Position numbers and translations under genes: made by a program. A DNA stretch of 64,000 nucleotides from Dicyema japonicum (taxonomy: Eukaryota > Dicyemida > Rhombozoa > Dicyemidae). The stretch lies in contig RDEW01000028.1 in the NCBI GenBank assembly GCA_011109175.1, positions 572,458 to 636,457 on the forward strand, written 5' to 3'. The notes beneath the pieces are model-generated. The model worked only from the letters and a program-made list of their open reading frames with translations, made no database searches and was not told the origin of the DNA. Below, piece after piece: positions 1-10,862 of this stretch (position 1 is its first letter; each line of letters opens with the position of its first letter).

Positions 1-1461
1 ATCATGTGATCCCAGCATGCTCTAGCAGGACCTTGGCCCGATGCTCCTCCCTCGACCCCAAACAAGCACGTATCGGTCGAGTGACTGGACCTTTGCAGTC
101 ACGACGGCGCGTTCCATAGTTCATTCGTATCAAGATTTCAAGAGGCATTGGTGGCTGGAACTCTCCAAGAATCCAGCGTTCCGTGATTTTGGAGGCTCTT
201 TTCCGGCTATCCTCGATCTTCAAGACAATCGTCTAAGAGATGAATGGGCCCCTTATACCACATACATAAGAGATATATGGTTCAATGAATCGTTTATATA
301 CAGAGCTCAAAACAGAATGCTTTTCGATCTTCCATAAGCCTGTGAGGCATTTCAGAACATTAGTTTTTTTTTTGCATTTTGTAATTACGTTTTCAACATG
401 AGGCGAGAATGACATATGCATCTCAAAAGTCACCCAAGGATCCTTTGGGATTTTCTGAAAAGAATAGCTTCATTGTTTGCCTTCAGTTCGACCGTCCGTC
501 TTCCTAGTCTCTTTCTGGATGTCCTGATCACGTGACGTAATGACGATGTCGTCGCATAAGTTAGAATAATGTCATTTTCGGAGTCTGGAGTGGGGAGGTC
601 CGTCATGAATAGGTTGAATAAAACTGGAGACAAAGGGGATCCTTGGGGAACCCCAATAGGGAGAAACCGTGAAATAAACCTTGACTGGCCAATGCAGACG
701 CGTCCCCTCCGACCACTAAGGTAGTTAGCTAGCCAGAGTTTGAGCTTTCCAAAGATCTTTGTTTGGTAAATTTTCCAAGTAAAAATCCTCCTTGACACAG
801 AGTCAAAAGCTTTGTGGACGTCTATGGAGCAAAGTACAGTCTTCATGTGTCCCGGCCTGTGCGAGAAACCATATCGTATAAAGTTAGTCAATGCAGATAA
901 GTGGGTAGAAGTAGACCTCTCCTTTTTAAAATCATGTTGAAATTACATAGTCCGGGAGGAAATTTTTGATTTTCGCAAAAACTAGCCTTTCCAGAATTTT
1001 CGACACCGAACACAATAACGCGACCGGTCTGCATGAAGCTGGGTCCTTCTTCAATTTTCCGGGTTTCAAAATTGGACGTAGGTGGGCGAGTTTCCAAAAG
1101 GCTGGAATAGAATTTTTGTTAATAGTGTGGTTGAATATACTCGTTTATGCAGCGATTCTATAGTCTCTCAGATTCTTTAGGAGGATCATTGGGATTTTAT
1201 CCGGTCAGTTAGAATAGGTTGTTTTAATGGCTTTTAATGCATTTCTCACGTCGTTTTCGGTGAAGTGAATCGTATCCGGTTCCTTTTTCGGTTTACTGAG
1301 ATAATCGGGGATACATCCGGCTTCTTATTGTCGTTATAAGATATTTTCACATAACATTTTATTAGTTTGTTTAAGTCCTTTTGGCTGTGATCCACCTCGG
1401 ACGATCTTTCATCCTCTCTTCCAAATTTCAGTAGTAACATGAAACGAAAAAACAAATTCAA
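1..1461 (-). pseudogene. Degenerate Jockey/CR1-like non-LTR reverse transcriptase
   Basis: Read on the minus strand from about 1461 to 1, the translation follows the order of a non-LTR reverse transcriptase. A linker comes first, then a fingers motif resembling 'SKILERLVFAKI' near 970-1030. The palm follows with 'SIDVHKAFDSVS' (around 810) and 'GVPQGSPLSPVLFNL' (around 640). The thumb is at 430-230 ('SPHVENVITKCKKK'), and the C-terminal tail runs to base 1. The catalytic YADD is changed to YATT (around 570), and several frameshifts and stops separate the pieces, so it is dead. The element is cut by the window edge. A second copy of the same C-terminal tail lies at 63235-63610. Confidence 0.85.
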
Positions 1462-1599
1462 ATGAAAATGACAGATTTTTTTATCAATAAATAAAAAATC
1501 TAATAATTTATCCTTTTTAATACATATTATAGTAATTAATTATTATAAAAATAATTTTTCCATATTTTAGATTAAGCTTCTTAAAAAAACTATCATTTT

Positions 1600-1652
1600 T
1601 AAGGAAAATCTCAAAATTGGGGAGTTTTTCCTCATATCGGGGTTGGACTGTA
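1600..1652. repeat. Solo terminal end of a Tigger-like transposon
   Basis: The stretch ending 'cggggttggactg' followed by TA matches the terminal inverted repeat of the Tigger copies at 14318-15230 and 21948-22837. No opposite end is visible nearby, so this is a solo or truncated end. The rest of 1460-2570 is AT-rich and holds nothing else I recognise. Confidence 0.5.
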
Positions 1653-2569
1653 GTTGATAGTTTGGGGAAGGTATGGGTTTGATTCACATTGGTTGAGGCT
1701 TTTCTTTACATTATTCCCAATATTATTAACCAGAAGTAGTTCACTATAATTATGGCCAAGTCGTCCACCTATATCACGTGAAACCGAAAAAAATTATTTT
1801 ATTTTCTCTACGCCATTCCTTCGGAAATTACTTTAATTATTACCTACTTCATAAGGATGGATTCGCGTTCTGGTTCTACGTTGTAATAATAATGTTGTAT
1901 TAGTGTCAAGAATCTAGGAACTTGGGTCAATCACTCGTTTACTATTTCTTTCGTCCTCGGCATCCTGAGGATAGGAAAATAAAAATAATCACTATGAATT
2001 TTTTGAAAAAGTTTCCGCCAAAGCAGATATCCGGTGCTCTATTATTTAAAAAACTTTGGGTTTCCAGGGTCTCTTGAGCTTCTAAGAAGACGGATGAGAG
2101 GTAAATCCACCATGAGGTGATGAAGTCATTAAATCTACTAGAGACATGCCATACACCAGAGCATCACCGCTAAACCCTTCGACCAATTAACAACTTGTCG
2201 ATAAAAAAAAGCATAAACGCTTTTTTGTGGATTTGAGTTAACATGCATTTAACAGCAAAACTGTAAACCTTCTTAGTGTTTCCGTCCGACAGAAAAGAGG
2301 GGGTTATTCAAAAGTTGATAATAAGTATGAAATCCTTGTCTAAAGTCTATCGTACTGATTTTGTTTAGGCACGTGTTTACATTCTTTTATAATCTGTTTA
2401 TCTGTGATGAAGATGATCTTGAGTATAAGGATGACATCAGCCTAGCAATATTTACAGATTTTAGCTATTTTTGTTTTTCAAGTCCTTATAAGATATGTTT
2501 TTTTTACATATTCCTTTTAGTCAATTTCTGCTGAAAATGCGATTTTTTTGTCTCATTAATCCAATCTCG

Positions 2570-2930
2570 ACCTGGTGGTTATTTGGTTGGAAGGCTGAGG
2601 TACTTTCTCTATTGGACGGAATGTCTACTTATTTCCATGAAGACACTTGATTTGAATCTTTGTCTATCACCACATGTAGAAAACATTCTTGTGAAATGTG
2701 AAAAGAAGCTGAAGGTACTAAAAAGTTTATTGGGAATAAGAAGATTGGTACTCACAACGTGTAAGGACAGTACATCGAGCCGTGTTTCTCATATGCATGC
2801 GCCTCGTAGGGACCATCCATATCTTGGACGGTTTCACCCTTCTCGTGAGCATGGATGAGATGACTGATTAAGGAGACTTCAGAAAACTAAAATTCTAAAC
2901 AAAAAAGTGGGGATGCACCAAGTATCTAGA
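2570..2930 (+). repeat. Repeat family C copy with an inserted Jockey fragment
   Basis: The flanks (2575-2640 and about 2840-2920) match repeats at 37640-37810 and 47265-47410. They share a head like 'ttggtcggaaggctgaggt', then 'aatgtctacttt', a 'gatgaggtgac'-like block and an A-rich end. Between the flanks lies a piece encoding 'SPHVENILVKCEKKLKVLKSL', the same thumb segment as the Jockey relic at 233-433. The repeat was therefore interrupted by, or recombined with, a retroelement fragment. Confidence 0.55.
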
Positions 2931-3115
2931 CCTTGCCAAAAGAGCTTCAAAATTCTTAAGTTTACATGGATAAAAAATGACGATTTACTTTATTATTGTA
3001 ATATTCTTGAATGAATGACCTGGCCAAAAATTGACCTCTCTTTTTAATTATGTAGCATCTGGAATCATCACCTGTCATTAAATAATATAAAAGTACACCT
3101 TTATAGAAAAAATTA

Positions 3116-3780
3116 ATGATTTTCTATTTGTTTGCCATCGCTTTCACTTTCTGTAAGGCTGAACCAAGCTGTGGACCTGACAATGATGTCCTATATTGCT
3201 ACGACTTCACTGAAACCGATAAATTGAGAATAGATTGTTCTCCCGAATTAAATTCAATGTAAATAAATTTTTTTATTTTACAGAGTTATTAAATATTCAC
3301 AAATCTCTAAACTGTTGAAGCGCGACTTTTCTAGTAGCTGCTCGCAAATAAAAAATATGTTTTTTTTCAAAAATAACTTTGTAGCATTTTTATGAATTCA
3401 AAAATTAGTTTCATAGGAAATAATGCATTTTCTGCACTTTCAAAAATCGAGAAAATGTATTTAGTTATATCAAAAATAGTAAATTCTCGGGAACTACAGT
3501 CGAACAACTAAAGAAAGGTGCCTTCAGAAGACTCAAATCACTTAGTCAAATGTGACCTTATTTTTAATTTTTAGTCATATCGATGGTGACTCTGAAGTCA
3601 CAATCGTTTAGGTCAATATAATAATTGCTAACAAATGGACTTTTCCTTAATATTAACGATTAATGACAATAACTTGACTTATTTTAGTTGATAAATATTT
3701 CGCCGAATCTGACTTCATGCTTGAAAAAGGCAGATGTGATTTCAAATGTTTGCCTTATCAGCTCTAATCTATAAATATTT
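3116..3780 (+). pseudogene. Putative secreted leucine-rich-repeat protein, probably broken
   Basis: An ATG at 3116 opens a hydrophobic signal-peptide-like stretch ('MIFYLFAIAFTFCKA') followed by a Cys-containing segment. A typical 25-nt GT..AG microintron follows at about 3258-3282. Downstream are two leucine-rich-repeat segments, 'FIGNNAFSALSKIEKMYL' (about 3400-3460) and 'TTVEQLKKGAFRRLKSL' (about 3490-3545), another candidate 23-nt intron near 3550, and a Cys-containing tail near 3715. The frames do not all join with clean introns, and an R2-like 3' end begins at about 3780. It may be truncated by that insertion. LRR identity is fairly clear; the gene model is not. Confidence 0.4.
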
Positions 3781-3783
3781 TTA

Positions 3784-4330
3784 TTAAGGAAAGAAAAGAG
3801 AGTAAACGGTTATATAGCGGCTGCCCTGACTGTGTGGCTATTCCCTCTCAAGATAGCGAGCGAGATTCGCTCAAATAACCACCAGCGATCACAAAGGGTC
3901 TCCTGTTCTTGTAGCGATTTGATTCCCTAGACGACTCAAGAATTCCAGCGTCGCAGGCTCAAGGGAACCAGACGTCTCAACGGCGAGTAAAACAAACAAA
4001 AAATGCTTGGGTAGGACCGCGTACTTTTCCCGTTTCATCTTCTCGTTTTCTCAACGGCAGAACAGGATCCAGAGGCACTCTGGAGTAGGTTGCAAGAGGC
4101 AAATGTGTTGGTACAGATAACGTCCCAGACAAAAGGTTTCCCGGCTTCAAAAGGAAGATTGTCATCCCATCTGGTCGTTTCCCGTTCGCCTGCAAATACC
4201 GACTGGTTCGAGCATGGAGGGGTTTCCGGCGGCGTCCAAAGCTCGCCTAACGAGTTCGTTCAAGGTCATGTGTCTGGGAAATCTGCTGCACTCTTCCTGC
4301 AGGAGAGAGGGTATAGGCCAATCTATATAA
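3784..4330 (-). mobile_element. R2-like retrotransposon 3' end (REL endonuclease fragment)
   Basis: The minus strand encodes a restriction-like endonuclease fragment. A 'FPRHMTLNELVRRAL' block is followed by 'LEPVGICR' and 'GKRPDGMTIFL', the PD motif of the C-terminal PD-(D/E)XK nuclease of R2/NeSL-type non-LTR elements. Frameshifts break it. The segment 3784-4330 aligns by eye with 16433-16985, including a shared 3' UTR and the 3' terminus (reading 'TTCCTTAATAAA' on the element strand). Both insertions end at the same point, as expected of target-primed reverse transcription. Confidence 0.8.
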
Positions 4331-4429
4331 TAAAATACAAGTTTGTATGTGTCTACCTGTTTTTTTGTCCGCAAGAATTCACAAATTTATATTTATCGAA
4401 TGTGATCATAAAATGATCTTTTTTGCACA

Positions 4430-4800
4430 ACCAAGGAAGGATTGATTCCCAAGTTAGAAGAGGTCGGAAAATTTATTTCCCAAAATAATAATAAAATAAA
4501 ATTTTTAACAAAGTTAAGGATTTCATGGGATCGATCCCCAAGTGAAGAAGAGGTCGAAAAAAGTTATGCCCTAGAATAAGATAAAAAATATATTTTTTGG
4601 TATTAAAAATTTATAAAAATGTTATTGATGTATATTTTAACATATTAAAAAATATAATTAGAGAGACTAACTATTTGATTGCTAACAACTACTGGCGGTA
4701 ATCGGCAAATTAATGGCTGGTAAATCAAGGGACCTCGAGGGCGGGTTTCTAGATAGAAGAGGTCGAAATTTTGATTTTTTATATTATATTTAAAATGCGA
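4430..4800. repeat. Repeat family E units (GATCGATCCC / AGAAGAGGTCGAAAA)
   Basis: Three units of about 50-70 bp lie at about 4435-4490, 4525-4595 and 4725-4800. Each has 'agaagaggtcgaaa' or a close variant followed by an AT run, and two carry a palindromic 'gatcgatcccc'-like core upstream. Similar units occur inverted at 17640-17880 and again at 63830-64000. No coding content is seen; 4331-4430 is AT-rich and featureless. Confidence 0.5.
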
Positions 4801-4965
4801 CTGTGAGATTAATTCGACGATAAGAGTCATACGTCCGTTACAGTGTGATGAAAATGGAAGAGAGGGACCTACTTCTCCACCTCTTTTCAGAAGCGGAAAC
4901 CTGTAATGGATAATTGGAAGATGAATTTGGTGGTCACAAGCCGACGTTACTGACCTAAACAAATA
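4770..4965 (-). repeat. Repeat family D copy
   Basis: On the minus strand this matches 30770-31010 (plus). Both contain a conserved core 'gaagaggtggagaagtaggtc' (written here in pieces), and both translate to a similar 'KRGGEVGP' segment. A third partial copy lies at 33465-33580. It is probably a SINE or a retroelement UTR; no gene is inferred. Confidence 0.5.
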
Positions 4966-5179
4966 ACAAAGTTTGAACTTTAATTTTAATCAATGACCTG
5001 TTTGATCAATAATCAGCAAGATAATCAATAATTTTTATATCACTTTAACCAATAGACCCACCCACGTGGTCCAAATCGTTGATTAGAACCAAACACAAAA
5101 TTATGATACTCAATCTATATTATAAATTTGTAAGTTTGTTTAACGACCACCTTCTCAATATCCCCTTCATTATTTTGGA

Positions 5180-5290
5180 AAATTCCGCGTGACGCCAACT
5201 TTAGTGTGGTGCTATGTGGCTACTTGAATTGAAGATTTTTTTGTTTCTTCTGTTTCTTTTCTTTACCTGTGGCTCCACGGAGCTTGAATT
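5180..5290 (+). repeat. SINE-2 family, head fragment
   Basis: The sequence around 'tatgtggctacttgaattgaagattt' matches the heads of the repeats at 9610-9860 and 15720-16015 ('gtggctaattgattgaagatt'). Only about 100 bp of head is present here. Confidence 0.45.
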
Positions 5291-5362
5291 GTTAGTGTGC
5301 GTCATATGATTCAATATCTCTGGTAGCTCCAGATATACTCCTAAATGATATCAAAATATAAT

Positions 5363-5550
5363 TTATGGTGGTGCAGTGTTACGAGTGCCGAGTTCTCTTG
5401 TTCAAATCTCCCTGCTGTACATTTCGGCTGAACGTTCCACGCATCTACGATGCTTTGGCTTGCCGAGTGAGACCGTCATCAGTGAACATCTCACTGCGGA
5501 ATCGGATCGTTTACTAAAGAAACACACCTAACAAAAATAAAAAAGAAGTG
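5363..5550 (+). repeat. SINE-1, tRNA-derived short interspersed element
   Basis: The 5' part resembles a tRNA, with a B-box-like 'tgttcaaatct' at about 5397. The body contains 'gcatctacgatgc', 'accgtcatcag' and 'tcactgcggaa', and the copy ends in an A-rich tail. The same body occurs inverted at 24085-24200 and 26632-26832. Divergence and lack of a proper anticodon arm make it a SINE and not a working tRNA gene. Confidence 0.65.
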
Positions 5551-5689
5551 AAGAGCATTCCTCGGTTCTACCTCATCGATTAGTTATGATAACAGTCCTT
5601 TGCTTGTGTCCTGCCTGAGAAAAGCGATAGCTAATATGGTTCCTCGTAAAGTGCATTATTTATTTATATCCAAAAAAGACCATTAGTCA

Positions 5690-5880
5690 ATAACCATCCA
5701 GAGAAGTTCCCCCTGGACGACACTTCCTTCAAATCCGAACATGCGAAGACTGCTGAGGGAGGCTGGTTTTTCTCCGGGGGACAATGTCGTATGGAGACAA
5801 GTTCTGGAACGTAGGAACGAGTCAGGATCAAGGAGTTAGTTAGTTTGGTTACCCTTGCTCTTAGGAATAAATTTAATTTA
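5690..5880 (+). repeat. SINE-2 family, tail fragment
   Basis: It shares 'gacaagttctggaa', 'agttagttagtttgg' and 'ttaggaataaattta'-like stretches with 15845-16015. The segment lies directly upstream of the UTP12-domain gene. Confidence 0.5.
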
Positions 5881-6028
5881 ATATCAACTATGAAAGAATT
5901 AAATTTGTTTTTGAGTGATAGTTTCCTGACCTTTGTTTTATATAAATATATTTTAATTGTATTTTCTTTAAATAATTTACAAAAAATAAAAACTAGTTTA
6001 AAATAAATAAAGATAGCAACGTGTGCCA

Positions 6029-6476
6029 ATGGATGACGTTGTGAAACCAAAAAAGAGAAAAGCGCCTACACTTGAAGAAAGAGTTGACGGAGTCTGTTCA
6101 TTAAGTGTAATGTTAAATGATGGACTGATCAGCAATGATAAAACGCTTTTAAACGTAATTCTTTAGTCCATATTTTTAGAACGTGTTGCAAGTTGGTGAC
6201 TACGAGCTGATCAAGGGAACCTTGAAGCGACTCTCTGACGAATCGATCATTTCTTTGCACGAGGAATTATGTACGAGACTCAACAGTCCCCCTCAGATGT
6301 AGTTATTTCTGTAATTTCCAAGTGCTTCACCTGCAGTCAAATGGCTTAAGTTCTTGTGGCAGACACGTGGTCAGTTATTGAGAGGAAAGAAGTTGGAGAC
6401 TATTCAGCTTGGTCAAAGGACTTCCTTGTACAGCAAGTTATGCTCTCTAAAAGGAAGACTCGACCTTATTAATTAA
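6029..6476 (+). CDS. UTP12-domain protein, WDR43/UTP5-like C-terminal module
   Basis: Three exons are joined by two microintrons of 25 nt (after codon 'LLN') and 24 nt (after 'SPPQ'). The spliced frame is 399 nt, 132 aa, closed by TAA. The protein begins with a basic tail ('KPKKRKAPTLEERV') and continues with helices typical of the Dip2/Utp12 domain: 'SNDKTLLN', 'IKGTLKRLSDES', 'VKWLKFLWQTRGQLL' and a closing 'LYSKLCSLKGRLDLIN'. Family knowledge: WDR43/UTP5 carries this domain after WD40 repeats and works in the t-UTP complex of the nucleolar small-subunit processome. Here no WD40 part is seen. The ATG at 6029 follows a SINE tail and AT-rich DNA, so either the N-terminal half lies elsewhere or a stand-alone module has evolved. 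Confidence 0.7.
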
Positions 6477-6736
6477 AATTTTTATACTATTTTACTGTGT
6501 AACAATACTTTCAACTATTTTTAATTTTATAATTTAAATTTTGTTATTTGTTGTAACCACGTGCGAAAATAGACTTAAGATTTCTTTAAATCCCATTGCC
6601 TAATAATAGCGACAATTTATTATCATGTGCGTATGGTTCCATGTCCATGTTGAGGATCAGATTCTTGGTGTCTTCTATGTTTTCTTAGTTGTGAAAAATT
6701 GCTGCATTCATCGTGAAGCGATAGGATACTAGTGCA

Positions 6737-7105
6737 ATGGGTCACCAGCTGAAACTATCGGATCGATCAATTGAGCTAAATCAGATTGCTTTGGCTCAGA
6801 AGACATTGGATACGGTAACTTTCGGAAATAAGGAAGCATTGGATGCATCCAGTGTATAGGTTTATCTCGTTTGGTCAAGATGGAGAAAAATTAGACAAAA
6901 CCGTCTTCCTAAGAGAGAAACGATGGAATTATTAGTTCTATTATAGTACAACTGAGGAGGAAACACCAGGGGCTTCCAATTGAATTCCACGGAGACATCT
7001 GAAATATTTGGCCCCAACACTATTGAGTTCGTCAAAACAAGCGGCCTATTTGTGGAAACACTGAAGAATAACCTAATGCTCTTCCGAAACATTGCCCTCA
7101 TAATC
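6737..7105 (+). CDS. Possible unrecognised microintron gene
   Basis: An ATG at 6737 opens 'MGHQLKLSDRSIELNQ', followed by a possible short intron (GT near 6811). Downstream at about 7000-7090 another open segment reads 'EFVKTSGLFVETLKNNLMLF', ending at a plausible GT donor at about 7092. I cannot join all pieces in one frame, and one junction needs a frameshift, so it may be a decayed gene. The family is not recognised. Confidence 0.3.
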
Positions 7106-7199
7106 ATGAAAGGTAACTCCAAATCTGTCCTGTGTCTGTAAATATTAATCACGGAATACCTAGAGTATAGAAATATAACAGTATCGCAATCAAAAACCA

Positions 7200-8170
7200 A
7201 GATTTGATACAAAATTTAACTTTTCGCTTAGAAAATTAAAAAATTTAATTCTTATTTCAGGAAATTTAAATTTTGATACCAAAAATCATTTTTACCCCCA
7301 TTATAGAGTTAAGTTAGGAAAATTAAATTTTGATTAAAATATCTATTTTTAAAATTGAATAAGCGAGCATTTGCGTTGTAACATTATCTAAGGAGCTAGT
7401 AATCAGCGTAGATAACTGCTGAATATCAGTGTGTAGGGACCTTGATACTTAGAAAAATTGAGATTATTAAGAGTTTAAAAATAGTTCGATTACTGAGAGT
7501 TAAAGACCCATCTCTAATCTATTTTAAAAATAGTTCGTATTGACCTATTCGTCCGACAAATCTGAGGCTAGATTTTAGAGAAGTGACTTATTGTGGGAAT
7601 GACGTAACCAGAGTAGGTCAAATGTTGGACGGATGACTATATTTTTTGAAACTTCAACACAATACAAAATACACTCGAGTAATGCAACTGAGACTAAAAT
7701 ATATTAGGTCTCTTCTTGGGGATCACTGGAAATAATCCTCACTGGAATAACATCAAAAAAGAAGATCACTGCCAAAGTTCTTCAGTTTAGAAAATTAGTA
7801 TAATCTATGCTTCTAAATTTGTCACTTCTTTCATAAACTATGTGGACGATGTGTCACGTGCAATTAAAGACCTATTTTCAACACTAGAAAGGATTACATT
7901 TAACAAAGTCGATTTGTATGGAAGTGGACTAAATCGGTCATTCTTTTTCTCGACTGTCCATCCACCTTTTTGCTGTCAACAACCCGATGGCAAGCAGGAA
8001 GGAAAGCGATTTGGGTCCTAAAATCCCCTAGGTTCGGCTGCGATGAGCTCATTTAGCGAAAATTGAAATTTTATTAGATATTAGTATTTAATGATAAATT
8101 TAGCTGCGATAGGCAGACATCGCTTAAGATGGTTTTCAGTAAACTCAAATTAGGGAAATAACTCAAGTTC
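7200..8170. other. AT-rich interval without a recognisable gene
   Basis: Short open stretches occur, for example near 7830-7890, but none shows a family motif or a convincing exon chain. The stretch 7240-7330 weakly resembles repeat family E. Nothing else is supported. Confidence 0.4.
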
Positions 8171-8175
8171 GGAAC

Positions 8176-9576
8176 ATGGACAGCAAAATAAGCATTACTA
8201 CAAAAAATACGAGAAAGACTATAGGTTAGTGATCGCACTTGAATTATAGAGGGGAGATGAACATGCTAATAATGATGACTTGAATGTGAGCGGGTCCATA
8301 ATTTTAGAATTTTGCAAAAACACACAATAAAAAAGAAGTCAAACAAATTGACATCAGTGTCGAATCACAGGTAAAATATGAAGTAATTTAATGGTTCAAT
8401 TAGACTCCCAAGGGTACCCGTACAAGAGAATTTACAGAAACAGATCTTGTCGAAAATCTACTGAACAATCGTATGAAGTGGAAGTCTATGAAATTCCCAT
8501 AAACAAAGAAAATGAACAGGTATGAGGCACTGTGTAACCACAAAGATCGAAAATCTGACTGAGGAAGAGTTTCTGTGGAGCCATGAGGTATTTTTATTAG
8601 ACTGACTGAACCAGAAACCAGTAAGAGAGAGAAACAGCAGAAATTCAAAAAATATTTTTAGAAGATCAAACAATACAGCATCGGAAAAAGAAGTAAAGAA
8701 TGAGAAAAATATTTCTGAGTTGGAGATATTGTTTGCGAATATTAGAGAAAATAAAAACGACTTATCTGAAAGTTATTTCAACAAAAAAGAAGCAAAAAGA
8801 ATAGAATTAAGGATTTTTTTAAATCTTCAAAGAAGTTCAAATTTGATTCAAAAAGTCAAGATGTGAATTAACAATTTCATTTTAGGCGAATTATGAAGGA
8901 GTCAACGTAAAAAATCTCAAATCCTCACTCAAAAAAGACAACAGTCTGATTTCAAAATAATTATAGAAATTTGTTTCGAAAGAGAGTCAACAAATAAGCC
9001 AAAATCTGTGAGATTCTCCAGAAAGAGCAACGTCATTATTATCGACTCTTCCGGTGAAAAACTTGGTGAAGAATTGTGCCTAACCTGGAAAAAATTTGTA
9101 TTTTCTTTGATGAATTCTAGCAAATAACAGAATACAAACGAGGAGATAAACTCGCAATATTCGACGAAAAAATAAAAATATTAGACAATCTGGAAACATT
9201 CACGGTAATTCAATGTTATCATCCCTTGCTAGACGACTCAAGAAGATGAGACAAGAAACGGATGCCTTGGATGCTTCAGAACCTTGAAGAGGTCATTAAA
9301 AAGGCTGTTCACTAAGTCGTCTAAAAGATCAATTCGTCGAAAAAATCTGGTATTTTTACTGAGACAATTTCTGAATAATCTACAAAAAGCAAAAATAGAC
9401 AAATTGTATATCAGGGAAAATAGCCAAAAAAGTGAGCTATCAAAGGCGTTTTCAAAATCGAAACTAATAGTCAGCGAATTATTTGAAAGTACTGATCTGT
9501 CTAATTTCAAGTTGGTAAGGAACAGAGAAACAATTGGTGACACAAGTTTATAAATATAAATTCTCATTTTTATTAG
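8176..9576 (+). CDS. Unrecognised multi-exon gene with microintrons
   Basis: A chain of open segments on the plus strand joins in one frame through canonical short introns: 22 nt (8286), 33 nt (8373), 38 nt (8470), 26 nt (8521), 27 nt (8590), 31 nt (8857), 23 nt (8943), 23 nt (9092), 28 nt (9205) and 32 nt (9515). It stops with TAG at 9574-9576. The protein is Lys/Asn/Glu-rich, with segments such as 'TETDLVENLL', 'LTEEEFLWSHE', 'SVRFSRKSNVIIIDS' and a basic helical stretch 'CFRTLKRSLKRLF'. The continuous frame from 8250 is well supported. The first exon (ATG at 8176 is a candidate) does not join in frame. No family is recognised. Confidence 0.6.
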
Positions 9577-9604
9577 AAAATATTAAACGAAAATCACAAC
9601 CAAA

Positions 9605-9960
9605 GTTCAATTATGCAAAAATTCTGCGTGGTGATATGTGGCTAATTGATTGAAGATTTCTTTTTGTTTCGTCTGTTCCTTTTCTCCCTTTTTCTACTAG
9701 AGTGGGGTCATGTGATCCACTTGACTTAGGTGGCACCCAGTGCCAGGGTTGCAAGTAGAATGATCGTCTTCTCAACTGAAGATATGCTCACAATGCAAGG
9801 AATGGACGTCTTCTACTTTTTATGCTGGTTCTGGATGGACTTGTGTGACGTCCTGAGTTAATAATAATGAAAGCGACCGGTATTTGTTGAGTCCTACTTA
9901 ATAGCCTCTGATCTCCTACAAGTTAGTGAGGCCAGGGTTACTTAACTAACTAACCGTTCA
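9605..9960 (+). repeat. SINE-2 family copy
   Basis: It has the common head ('gtggctaattgattgaag'), the block 'tcatgtgatccac', and 'ggtggcacccagtgcc'. A body follows that resembles the inverse of 16100-16330, including 'ggacgtctt'. This head-plus-body arrangement links the two tail variants of the family. Confidence 0.55.
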
Positions 9961-10249
9961 TATTATCAAAAATACACATCGAGATTTATTTACTACGTAA
10001 TATTCATGCTATTCTGCCTAAAAATGACTACCATTAATCGAGTCACTCCACATTTAAGCGACAGGAAACATTCGTGAATCAGATAAACCCTCTTCACTTA
10101 ATCTGGCATGCTTGAGTTCAAGATGAGATGTTCATTGATTATGATGTTATAATTAAATCATCATTTTAGCAATTCTCTTTTCCCCTGTGGTGGTTTTACA
10201 TTCATGGATCATTGGAGACCCTCAGTGCACCCTTCTGTGTTAAGGGTTA

Positions 10250-10862
10250 ACTTGGCAATCATAGAGGATGCTTGCCAGTTATATCTCCACAGATCAGGGT
10301 ATCACCCAATTTAGGCGAGGAAGATAAGACGTCCATAAAATAGCTCATTGGCCATAACCCAGGGCACGTAGATGTTCACGATGGATATTTTCCCTTTTGT
10401 GATTCTAATGGATATCAATAAGATCGCCATTATCTAAATATTACAAATTTGAAGTCTATCCAGAACAGAGTGAGCAGGTGAACACCAAGTCTTTTTGCTC
10501 GGTTTGTCAGTATATGGTTACAGTCGGAGAATATAGAGTAGGACTGTTAAGTGCAATGCAATCCATATGGCAATACCTTACATAAAGTGGTCAAAGCATT
10601 TGTCGCCAATGTTTTTCTGTTTTTCGTGTCTTCATCTTCTCCAAGTAACGAGACTAGTTTCTTAGTTTTCTTCCAGGATTCCTCTGATCGGTTTATTTCT
10701 CCTATACATGTGTACTCAGTCCCCAACATTATTAATCAAGAACAAGTCCAAGAATGCATGCAGGGAACCAGTCCAAGGATTAGTTGTTTAAAAGGAAGAG
10801 AAGGTGGGTCTTCCGCAACTGCTACAAACAGGTCTTTTTTTGGCTTTTCTCCAATCCTTTGA
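10250..10862 (-). pseudogene. Non-LTR reverse transcriptase C-terminal relic (RTE-like)
   Basis: The minus-strand translation includes 'TEYTCIG', 'RSEESWKKTKKLVSLLGEDED' and 'NRKTLATNAL'. This segment follows the YADD motif in a common invertebrate non-LTR RT group ('W.KTKKLGSLLGD.ED...RK.LA'). The region below 10547 continues with stops towards the C-terminus. A related copy with the palm region is at 23130-23880. Confidence 0.65.

Noticed and set aside
41-337. 98-codon ORF on the plus strand
   Set aside because: Antisense shadow of the Jockey-like RT tail on the minus strand, which matches the copy at 63235-63610.
5363-5440. A functional tRNA gene
   Set aside because: A B box is present, but no cloverleaf with an anticodon arm can be drawn and the same sequence recurs with a fixed non-tRNA body, so it is a SINE head.
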